A DNA stretch of 17,068 nucleotides from Dunaliella salina. Lineage: Eukaryota > Chlorophyta > Chlorophyceae > Chlamydomonadales > Dunaliellaceae. The notes below the pieces were generated by a model, which was not told the DNA's origin, made no database searches, and worked only from the letters and a program-made list of their open reading frames with translations. Location of the stretch: positions 163,217 to 180,284 of the forward strand of contig MU069699.1 in the NCBI GenBank assembly GCA_002284615.2, given 5' to 3'. A program made the position numbers and the translations under genes. Shown one piece after another: positions 1 to 7,600 of the stretch (the first letter of the stretch is position 1; each line of letters begins with the position of its first letter).

Positions 1-92
1 ACACACGCGCGCGCGCTCGCTCGCGTGCATATGCAGGCACACACACATGTACATTAACATGCGCACGCATGCTTATGTGTTTGTCCTTGCAG
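1..92. repeat. CA/GC-rich alternating purine-pyrimidine stretch
   Basis: The left edge is dominated by CA, GC and ATGC alternation, and similar sequence recurs around 300-350. It is read as intron sequence of the upstream PDHA-like gene, because it ends in a pyrimidine run and TTGCAG at 88-92 in front of a decayed exon copy. No coding content is visible. Confidence 0.6.
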
Positions 93-149
93 GTGGATGC
101 AACGTGGAAGCAGCCAAGGCTGCCCCTGTGCTTCCCGAGGAGTAGATGA
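93..149 (+). pseudogene. decayed copy of the VDAAVESAK exon (copy 1)
   Basis: This segment aligns base for base with the intact exon at 371-438, including the TTGCAG acceptor just before it. It is one base short between the VDA codons and the CCCGAGGAG segment, so the frame shifts. It carries TAG where the intact exon has TGG, and it lacks the TGGCGCAACAT end and the GTGAGTG donor. It is best read as a dead tandem duplicate of an exon edge, not a usable exon. Confidence 0.7.
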
Positions 150-183
150 ACACGTGCGCATTCACACACGCTTGCATGCACAG

Positions 184-249
184 GTTGATGCAGCAGTGGG
201 AGCAGCCAAGGCCGCCCCTGTGCCTCCCGAGGAGCGGATGAACTCATGC
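184..249 (+). pseudogene. in-frame but donor-less copy of the VDAAVESAK exon (copy 2)
   Basis: A CAG at 181-183 is followed by codons reading VDAAVGAAKAAPVPPEERMN, nearly identical to the intact exon at 371. The frame is open. However, the six bases TGGCGC present in the intact exon are missing and the sequence after AAC has no GT donor, so normal splicing from it looks impossible. Copies start at 93, 184, about 277 and 371, a period of 91 to 94 bp. An alternative exon using another donor cannot be excluded without transcripts. Confidence 0.65.
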
Positions 250-276
250 ACCTGCATCTACAAGTGCACATGCACG

Positions 277-302
277 CTTCTGTGTGCCTGAGGAGTGAAA
301 GC
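277..302 (+). pseudogene. faint remnant of the same exon (copy 3)
   Basis: GTGTGCCTGAGGAGTGAA at about 284-301 resembles the GTGCCTCCCGAGGAGTGGA part of the intact exon. It falls where a 93-bp periodicity predicts a copy. The rest is eroded into CA/GC repeats. The call rests on spacing plus this short match. Confidence 0.4.
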
Positions 303-370
303 ATGCATGCATGCACACACGTGCGCATGCACATACGCAAATGCACATGCTTTTGTGTTTGTTTTTGCAG

Positions 371-438
371 GTGGATGCAGCAGTGGAGTCAGCCAAGAAC
401 GCCCCTGTGCCTCCCGAGGAGTGGATGTGGCGCAACAT
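371..438 (+). CDS. penultimate exon of the upstream PDHA-like gene
   Basis: The acceptor TTTTTGCAG ends at 370. The exon is 22 codons plus two bases, followed by the donor GTGAGTG at 439. It is preferred over the copies at 93 and 184 because it alone has an open frame, both splice sites and an end that joins in phase to 2416. It encodes the predicted helix and PVPPEE segment near the C-terminus of E1 alpha. Confidence 0.75.
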
Positions 439-2500
439 GTGAGTGTGCATGGGCTGCAGCAGGCATTGCATTGGAACTTGTATGGGAATGGAAAGAGGCA
501 TTCATAATTGGAATTTGTATTGGAACTGGAGAAAGACATTCATAATTAGAATTTGTATGGGAACTAGAAAAAGATATTCGTAATTGGAATTTGTATGGGA
601 ACTGGGGAAAAAAAAACATCCATAATTGGAATTTATGTGGGAACTGGAAAAAGTCATTCATAATAGAAATTTGCATGGGAAGTAGAAAAAGACATTCATC
701 ATTGGAATTTATATGGGAACTGGAAAAAGACATTCATAATTGGAACTTGTATGGGAACTGGAAAGAGACGTTCATAATCTACTGTCTTGAGGTTCTATTT
801 GAGCATCCCAAGGAGCGGATGTGGCGCAACATGTAAATACTTAGCAGCTGCAGCAAGTATTGTGTTCAGGGTTGCCAGTTCTGTACACCATTACCGTATG
901 CCCTTATTTTGGTGCCAATTGCACACATATGCGTGTATTTTGTACAAATACGTATTAAAAGAAAGGGAATTGGTCAACCCTAATTGTTCTGAAACTGGAA
1001 GACATTAAGAATCCAATGACTTGAGGTTTTCACTTAAGTCTGGAGGTGCAGTTTGGGCACTTCAGGGAGTGTGTGTGGAGCAACATGCAAGTGTGTAGCA
1101 GCTACAGCAGGGGCAGCAGGCATCGCATGGAGACTTCCTGTGTAAACAATCCAATTTCTGAAGGTTGGATCTGGGCATCTTGAAGGTTGGTGTGGCGCAA
1201 CATGTGAGTGTGAAGAAGCTACAACAGCGACAGCAGGCATTGTGTTGGAACTAAAGATGATGATTGAGACGAGTGGTGATGGTAAATTCATTATAATAAT
1301 TCAATGTCTGAAGGTTGAGTTTGGGCACCTTGAGGATTGGGTGTGGCGCAACTCGTGGGCTTGCAGCAGCTGCAGCAGTGCAGGCGCACACAATGTTGAA
1401 GTAAATCGAGCAGCCAGACCTCAGGTTCGAGTTCGGCATGTGTGTATAACAGCTGTAAATAGCAAGCAAGCAGGCAGTCGGTTTGACTGGAGACCTCCTT
1501 TTTCCTTGTGACCTAGTAACCTTAAAAATAACAGCTCTTGCAGTAAGCTGTCTTGCAACCCTTCAGTTGGCGAGCGCTGCTGCATGAAAGCGTACATGCT
1601 GCACACAATACTCAGCTGCTAATTGCTTCTAAAGCAAGTCCATCGGCACTGTTTGGGTAAGGGATTAAAAATGGATGAAGAGGGAGAGGGTTGCTGGAAT
1701 AGGAGTGAGGCGTGGCATGTCACGCTTGTTCAGCAAACAGTAAAAGGTCTCTGTGTCCTCCCCAGGCTGCCAATACTGAGCAACCTGTGGATCACATTCA
1801 GAGGAGAGTATACATACATTCTTTGCGGCGCTCTTTTCACAGAGTTCATGCAGCTTGCATGCTCTGAAGTAAACAAAAAAGTGAAGGTGTATGCTGGACA
1901 GTAGCCAGCTTGCATGAAGGAAAGACCCAACGGTCAGCTTACATGTGTGCATGAATGAAGGAAAGACCCAACGGTCAGCTTACATGTGTGCATGAATGAA
2001 GGAAAGACCCAACGGTCGGCTTACATGTGTGCATGAAGGAAAGACCCAACGGTCAGCTTACATGTGTGCATGAAGGANTGCATGAAGGAAAGACCCAACG
2101 GTCAGCTTACATGTGTGCATGAAGGAGAGACCCAACGGTCAGCTTACATGTGTGCATGAAGGAAAGACCCAACAGTCAGCTTACATGTGTGCATGAATGA
2201 AGGAAAGACCCAATGGTCAGCACTGACACTAACAGCTTGCGTGCTCTGATGTGTGCAGGCTCAAGGATCCCTGTCAGAGTAGGTGTGCGTATTGCTCTCT
2301 CCTTGGAGCCAAGCCACACTGCTTCATCTTTGTGCATGCTCCTCTTGGTGCTTCATGCACAGAACTTGGTGCTTCATTCACAGAAGTCAGAACTTGTGTG
2401 CTCTGATGTGTGCAGGTACAAGGATCCCAAGAACTGCACCCTCCGGGACGTCACTGGGGGCTACGTCACCCCCAACTACAGCCTTGACTACAAGATCTGA
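371..2500 (+). CDS. 3' end of an upstream PDH E1 alpha-like gene (two last exons, 371-438 and 2416-2500)
   Basis: The two exons join as RN-M-Y-KDP: AT at 437-438 plus G at 2416 make the Met codon. Together they encode 50 residues ending at TGA 2498-2500. The first exon (VDAAVESAKNAPVPPEEWMW) lines up without gaps with the C-terminal segment of plant mitochondrial pyruvate dehydrogenase E1 alpha, as I recall that family. Shared positions are VD at the start, AK, the two prolines and the N.Y near the end. The tail, which ends SLDYKI, is not one I recognise. The 1977-nt intron is packed with repeats. The gene begins to the left of the window, so its catalytic part is not seen. It lies on the same strand as the PDHA gene starting at 4517, which suggests tandem paralogues. 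An unrelated C-terminus is possible but less likely. Confidence 0.72.
471..779 (+). repeat. 38-bp minisatellite, about 8 copies
   Basis: The unit is approximately GGAATTTGTATGGGAACTGG followed by AAAAAGACATTCATAATT. Copies are diverged by substitutions and small indels, including a poly-A expansion near 607. The array lies just downstream of the exon 371-438 donor, inside the last intron of the upstream gene. Short open frames through it are a by-product of the repeat. Confidence 0.9.
786..1400 (+). repeat. four decayed copies of the exon-end/donor segment of exon 371-438
   Basis: Four segments repeat the end of exon 371-438 and the intron start after it: TGTGGCGCAACATGT near 820-834, a changed GTGGAGCAACATGCAAGTG near 1074-1092, TGTGGCGCAACATGTGAGTG near 1190-1209, and TGTGGCGCAACTCGTGGG near 1340-1357. 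They are followed by CAGCAGC-rich sequence. At least two then carry CAGGCAT..GGA, matching the intron just after the true donor (CAGCAGGCATTGCATTGGAAC at 459-479). Their upstream parts share a CTTGAGG or TGAAGGTT start with each other. The third copy keeps an intact 5' splice-site context. These are duplicates of a donor junction, not exons with acceptors. Confidence 0.7.
1401..1906. other. intron sequence, nothing recognised
   Basis: This part of the last intron of the upstream gene has no exon-like segment, strong repeat or RNA gene that I can support. Several short overlapping open frames occur on both strands but resemble no family I know. Confidence 0.5.
1907..2220 (+). repeat. 37/41-bp minisatellite, 8 copies
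   Basis: The unit is GAAAGACCCAACGGTCAGC followed by TTACATGTGTGCATGAAG. The GACCCAA element recurs at 1924, 1965, 2006, 2043, 2092, 2129, 2166 and 2207. Spacing alternates between 37 and 41 bp depending on an extra TGAA; one 49-bp step carries an insertion that includes the ambiguous base N at 2078. A single diverged copy (CTTCAAGGAAAGACCCAGCG) lies at about 3417-3436 in the intergenic region. Confidence 0.92.
2241..2273 (+). pseudogene. duplicate of the last-exon acceptor junction
   Basis: GTGCTCTGATGTGTGCAG followed by GCTCAAGGATCCC repeats the true last-exon junction at 2397-2428 (same intron end, then GTACAAGGATCCC). The match stops about 14 nt into the exon. The copy keeps a good acceptor, but reading on from it would not give the E1 alpha tail. 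The shift is 156 bp. Confidence 0.7.
2416..2500 (+). CDS. last coding exon of the upstream PDHA-like gene
   Basis: The acceptor GATGTGTGCAG ends at 2415. One base completes the split Met codon, then 27 codons run to TGA at 2498-2500. The peptide starts YKDPKNCTLRD and ends SLDYKI. The start is decided by the acceptor and by phase agreement with 438. Codon choice is C-rich in wobble positions (CCC, ACC, TAC, GTC), as in the clear exons downstream. Confidence 0.72.
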
Positions 2501-2996
2501 GCACAGTTTATCCCTGTTTTGCATGGTGTGCCTCTTTCCCCTCCTGCGCTACAGCTTCACCTTGTTCCTGCACAATGCTAGGAATGCCCTTGTTCTGCTT
2601 CCTTGTGTTTTCTCACCCCAGACAAAATGGGGTGTAGATAATGGTGGTTACTGATAGAGATAATGGTGGTTACTGATAGAGATAATGGTGGTTGCTGATA
2701 GAGAGGGTAGATAATGGTAGTCGCTGATAGAGAGGGTTGCTTTTCGGTATCTGGGCCATGGATCTGGAGTTATACCTCCGTGGCCAGGACCCCAAAAACC
2801 TTGTGGTGGGCATGGCTTCTGGCCAGAGCGCTCTCATCATCATTGTACATTTGCAGTACATTGCATACGTCGCTCTTGATTTATGGATGCAAGGGTTTTG
2901 TGGCAATTAAACTGCCTCATGCTGTCTGTCCTGGATCAGGCCTAAGGTACATTCATTAGCATCTCAGTGATCAATCCCCATGGCAAAACGGAAAGA
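2501..2996. other. 3' flank of the upstream gene with a short 22-bp repeat
   Basis: This covers the presumed 3' UTR and spacer. From 2637 to about 2746 there are four copies of GATAATGGTGGTTACTGATAGA at steps of 22, 22 and 29 bp. No TGTAA poly(A) signal of the green-algal kind was found here. A short open frame from ATG 2759 (MDLELYLRGQDPKNLVVGMA...) looks protein-like but is under 50 codons and I do not recognise it. Confidence 0.55.
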
Positions 2997-4154
2997 CCTG
3001 CATCAGCTTGGTTGCTCATAGCTAGCCTCAGGTGGTGGGACTCACTGTCAGTGTCAGTGATGGTTGTTGGGTCTTTCCTGAATGCATGCTAGTTGCTATC
3101 CAGCATAGACTAACCATTGACACTCTCATGACTATAGGCTGCCCAGAGCGAAAACCGTGCCAGAATGAGTTGCACCTGTCCAAACAGATAGGTTGGAGAG
3201 CCAAACAACAGCACGTATGTCTTATACATCAGTGGCAAGCAACGCGAAAAGGCCGTGAGGCCTCTTCACTTTGTTGCAAGTAAAGGAACAAGAGAAGTTG
3301 CATCATGAGGTTGTCCATGCTGGTGTGAACAGGAGATTTTCACCTTTGAAGTAAACTACCACTACTAGTGACTAGAATACTGCTAGCATGTATAACACTG
3401 GGCAAAAGCCAGCCTGCTTCAAGGAAAGACCCAGCGACCAGCGCTGAAAGTGGGAGTGAGCCCCACCATTTCAGACCAAAGCAGACAGAGCAGCACAGAA
3501 GTCTACTCCAGCAAGCTAGCCTCCATCAGGTACCTCCATGACGCTGCTGTCAAGAGGCCCTGTCCAGCAAACTTGAGACCTGCCTCTCAAAGAAGAGCTA
3601 TCCAACATCTTTGCATGTGCCCCCCTCTTGCACAGGCGCCAGCTGAGATGTAGCTGTAGCCAGTAGGTGCACGCGATTGTGCAGACCGGAGCTGAGATTG
3701 CTCCATTTTAGAGCGCCGCCTCCACCATGTCAACTGCAGATGAGGCCGCTCCTGCGTTAATTCTTTTCTTAGTGGCCACTAGGCACTGGGACCAGTGCCG
3801 AAGCCTGTTGCTCATCCCATTGTAGACTTGTGAACATTGATAGGTATGGTTGTCCAGGTCCTGGAGCATTGCTCAAAGCATTCCTCCTTGTTTCTAATGG
3901 GATTGGCTCGCTGGCCCCCCTAGGCTCGCCATGTCTCAAGGCCTAATTCAGGGTCCTTCGGTTACAAGGTTGCTTTGAGAAGTAAAATGTTAAACACAAA
4001 CCTGCAGGAACTAAGGCATCAGCAAGCCATAGCTGTCAAGATCCCTCACGGCAAGACAAGAGAAGCAGCTGCTGGGTTTCACCAATCCTCGGTTTAAGGA
4101 ACCTCCAGTTTAAAACCACCCGAGGCTAGCTATGAGCAACCAAGCTGATGCAGG
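2997..4154. other. 1.16-kb segment bounded by 40-bp inverted repeats
   Basis: 2997-3036 (CCTGCATCAGCTTGGTTGCT...) is the reverse complement of 4115-4154 at 39 of 40 positions. Such ends could be terminal inverted repeats of a non-autonomous DNA element lying between the two PDHA genes. I see no clear target-site duplication at the outer edges and no transposase-like frame inside. The interior includes the stray minisatellite copy at about 3417 and a 67-codon open frame ending at 3653 that I do not recognise. Two independent copies of a dispersed repeat in opposite orientation would look the same. Confidence 0.45.
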
Positions 4155-4453
4155 CATGAGGGCCCACAAATGAAGTCAGTAGTGGTGCAGTCAGTAGAGT
4201 CCAGGCGTTACCAAGCTTCTTCACCTCAGCATGCCGAATATGAAACATCGTTATCTAAGACCCTCGGGCATGTACGAACTCGGCGAAGGTTGTGGGAAGG
4301 AAAGGACTGATTCAGAAGGCTTCGAAATAAAATACTTGCCTACATGCAGATCGTCATGTTTCCTAGCGAGTAAAAATATCGGTGCTTGCAGGTGTTAGTA
4401 GACTTTTCCGTGTGTTTTTTATTGATATCTATTGCTGACTCGAAATGGTCTCA

Positions 4454-4472
4454 CGCTTGATTTGATCAAGCG
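4454..4472. promoter_or_regulatory. perfect 8-bp palindrome upstream of the TATA box
   Basis: CGCTTGAT, a TTG spacer, then ATCAAGCG. It sits 10 bp before the TATA-like sequence and 45 bp before the start codon of the PDHA gene. The position suggests a binding site for a dimeric regulator or a small hairpin. The sequence shows only the symmetry. Confidence 0.4.
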
Positions 4473-4481
4473 GCAAAATCA

Positions 4482-4491
4482 TATATAAATA
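4482..4491 (+). promoter_or_regulatory. TATA box of the PDHA gene
   Basis: TATATAAATA lies 26 bp upstream of the ATG at 4517. A usual TATA-to-start distance of about 25 to 30 bp would put transcription initiation around 4510-4520. That implies a very short leader, or a start site further upstream that ignores this TATA. No other strong core element was seen between 4155 and 4516. Confidence 0.5.
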
Positions 4492-4516
4492 CCTGTCTAT
4501 CGTCTTGAAGAAGCTG

Positions 4517-4651
4517 ATGCTCTCCACTGTAGCGTCTATGCTTCGCAGGGAGTGTGCGCGTCTGACTAGTAGCAGTGCGTCAGGGCTGCCCTCATGTGCA
4601 GCAAGGCGTGCATTTGGGACTGTCTCACCTGAAACCAAAATATCTGTAGAG
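4517..4651 (+). CDS. PDHA1: PDHA exon 1: transit peptide and N-terminus
   Basis: The start chosen is the first ATG downstream of the TATA box; a second ATG in frame is at residue 8. Residues 1-33 are rich in Arg, Ser and Ala with one acidic residue, typical of a mitochondrial presequence. They end in RRAF-G, which fits cleavage two residues after Arg31 by the mitochondrial processing machinery. The exon ends ...ETKISVE with donor GTGTGC at 4652. It is 45 codons, phase 0. Confidence 0.85.
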
Positions 4652-7600
4652 GTGTGCTGGGGACAGTTGGTGCTTGGCAATTTCCTGCAGGGGTTGATCG
4701 GGTTGCTCATCAGCTCAAACAGAGGAATCTCCCGAAGGGAACAAGTCCAATTGAACCATTGTAGATTCATTCATCCGTGCATTCATCTGTGCATGCGCAT
4801 AAGCTCCAAGCTGCTTACCCTGCAGGTTGCACCCTTTGCCGTGCACAAGATCCATCCACCCTCACGCCACGTGGAGAGCACAGTGGGCGAGCTATCGGGA
4901 ATGCATGCACTCATGTACAAGATGAGACGCATGGAGGTGGCGGCTGGTGTGTAGTATGTCCATTTTACAAAATATAGACGCCTTTTGATGACAAAAATGA
5001 GAGCTGAGCCATTTACCACTTGTGCATTGTACATACAAAAAATGAATGCTGCTGTGATTGCTTCACCATGATTTCTGCAACGAAGCAAAAATCCCAAGTT
5101 GTAATCACAAAGGAAAAGGAGGGCTTATTTGTTATCCGCTCATCGGACAAAATCTACATTCTGCCTTGAATTCATGCGCATCTAAGAAACTATACTCAGC
5201 AATCCATGTCAATCAACTGCAGTCATGTCAGTCAAGCTTTCAACACAAGCATGGATGGAGCATGGATGGAGCATGGATGGAGCATGGATGTGCAGTCTTG
5301 AAGACAAACATTTTGCATTGCGCTCTGATCCATGGGTATGCTGCAGCTAATTAGGACGGACCTACCCTTTCAACTTATTGCCCAAAGACTATTCAGTCAC
5401 AAAATGCACACTTTCAACGCAGCCCCAATCCGTACGCCGTATAGGCTACGGTCATAAGGTGCTCACTTTCAGTGCAGTCCACCTGCTTTTTTGTCCATTG
5501 GACAGTCAGACCAGTAGGGGGTGTATGATGTTGTCATTGAAGGTCACCTGCCATGTCCTAGTCCTAGGATGGACTGCCACATGTTTGCAGAGGTGGGGGA
5601 CAGGCCCAAATTCCTGAAAATGTTCTTTCTTGCCAATACCTTCCAAATTTGGCCAAGGCAACCATTATGATATAATCAAAAAACACTTTTACCCCAAAAT
5701 GATGAAAATTGATTGTCCCCAGATCACTCTCGTGGCCTCAGATCACCGTAAAATGGCCCACAGCTCCACCCTGGGACCATTTTTCTCCCCCAAAATATTT
5801 TCTCAATAAACCTTATATGATATGCTAACATCCTGCATATTCAAAAGTGGGAATGAAGAAGGTCAAAAATTGACCTTTTTGGCACACCTAGTGCTGGATT
5901 TTCTCTAAGGAAAATGGCTGAAATGCAGTATCTGACCAACCACTGGGTCTTTTTAGTCCATTTTTTTAAATGATATTATTTTGGTTCAAGGACACCAAAT
6001 CATTAAAAATCACCCAATTTGGTGCAGTGGCTAGTCAGATATGGTGGGTGCTTGCTCGAAAAGTAGGGTTCACGTTTGGGCAAATAGCAGAAAAGGCCCC
6101 GAGTAGCACCTTTCAAATTTAGGAGCTTTGGGTAGCCAGTTGCTGCTAAGCACAGAAATTGTCAAGTGGAGCCACCTTGCAAAGGGAATATTTCAAAGGT
6201 ACCCTGTTTGAGGCCTTCGTCGCCCACCTCTGTCATTTTTGCTTTGTTTGTATGCTTGCTGTTGGGAACAAAGGATACTGCAGATTCCTTTGCAAAGGTT
6301 GATCTATGCTGGCTTTCTTCCATTCATCAGTGCATCTAAAATGTGGTTGCTGTTTGCTTTTCTGCTCCATGTGCAAACATATGCTAAAAAGACATCCAGT
6401 GCAACATCAGTGCTTCTAAAATGTGGTTGCTGTTTGCTTTTCTGCTCCATGTGCAAATTTATGCTAAAAAGACATCCAGTACAAGTCCAAGCTCATCAGA
6501 GGATTCTGCCATCTGTGAGTGGATTTCTGCAGATGCCCACATGTGAATAGGAGAGGGACTATTTGGATGGACTCCTGTCAATTCAAAACTTTCCTGAACC
6601 TCATCATTGAGTCTCAGGTATACTGAAGGCCTGCATGTGGATGAGTAGGGTGCCAGTGCTTTTTGCAATGCTGCTTCTGCTTGTGCTGCACACACCCTCA
6701 TCTAATTGTATTCTTTCTTTCCTGCCATGCACTCGGCAGCTCTTGACTCTAAGCAAATACTTATGCACGCTGGTTGTCTTCAGCGTTGACTTTCATTTCT
6801 TTATCACACTGCAGGTATGATGGGCAAGAGGCAGTGCTCATGGGAATTGAGGCAGCGATTACAAAGCAGGTGCGAGTCATGACCAGCAGGACTTCTCATC
6901 GAATGTTGCTGTTTGCATTGTGTCAGCTTCCAAGAGAGAGGAGAAAGAACGAGCGAGGAGTGAAACTCCAGTGAACACCAAGTTGAGAACGTTGCTCAGC
7001 CATATCAGCGTGCTCTGAAAATCCAGTTACCAAACCTCAATTAGAAGACTCTTGTCATGAACATTTTCTGCGGCAACTGGGATCCGTTTGACGACACAAT
7101 TATGCCCTCGCTTGGTTGGTCCAACGTCAAAGCAAGCCGGTTTGGTAAAACCAAGAAACCGGATTTGTGAAATTATCTTATTACCCCCAAAGTCCATCAT
7201 ATAAACCTGTAATGTCGAAGCTTTGGCACTGGCCTTCAAAGACATTGCAACTACTTCTGCCAAAATTTTGGGTAGCTCAGATGCCTGTCTCATGCCATTC
7301 TCACCTTCCTCCAGCCTCCCCTGAAGCTCTGAGCCCTTCTCTGAGGATCCTCTCTCTCCCCTTCACCACCCCTCATGCTGAATTTGTTCTTGTTTAGCTG
7401 GCAGGTACTTGAAAGAAAGGAAATCTGTGATAGGGTTGACTGCATGCCCTGTGCTCCACCTTGCTTGCAGGACTCCATCATCCCCTCACACTGACGTGAC
7501 TGCTTCACCCATGCAGAAATGGGGAATATTTGGGGCTGCTTAGCACCTTGGCATCGCTCTTCCTTGCCTGCTGGACTCCCTCATTGCAACACACCGCGAT

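Noticed and set aside
1907..2220. Possible CRISPR-like array because of regular 37/41-bp spacing
   Set aside because: The whole unit repeats, with no variable spacers, and the context is a eukaryotic intron.
4429..4770. Minus-strand 113-codon frame over exon 1
   Set aside because: It is the shadow of the PDHA transit-peptide exon and its promoter.
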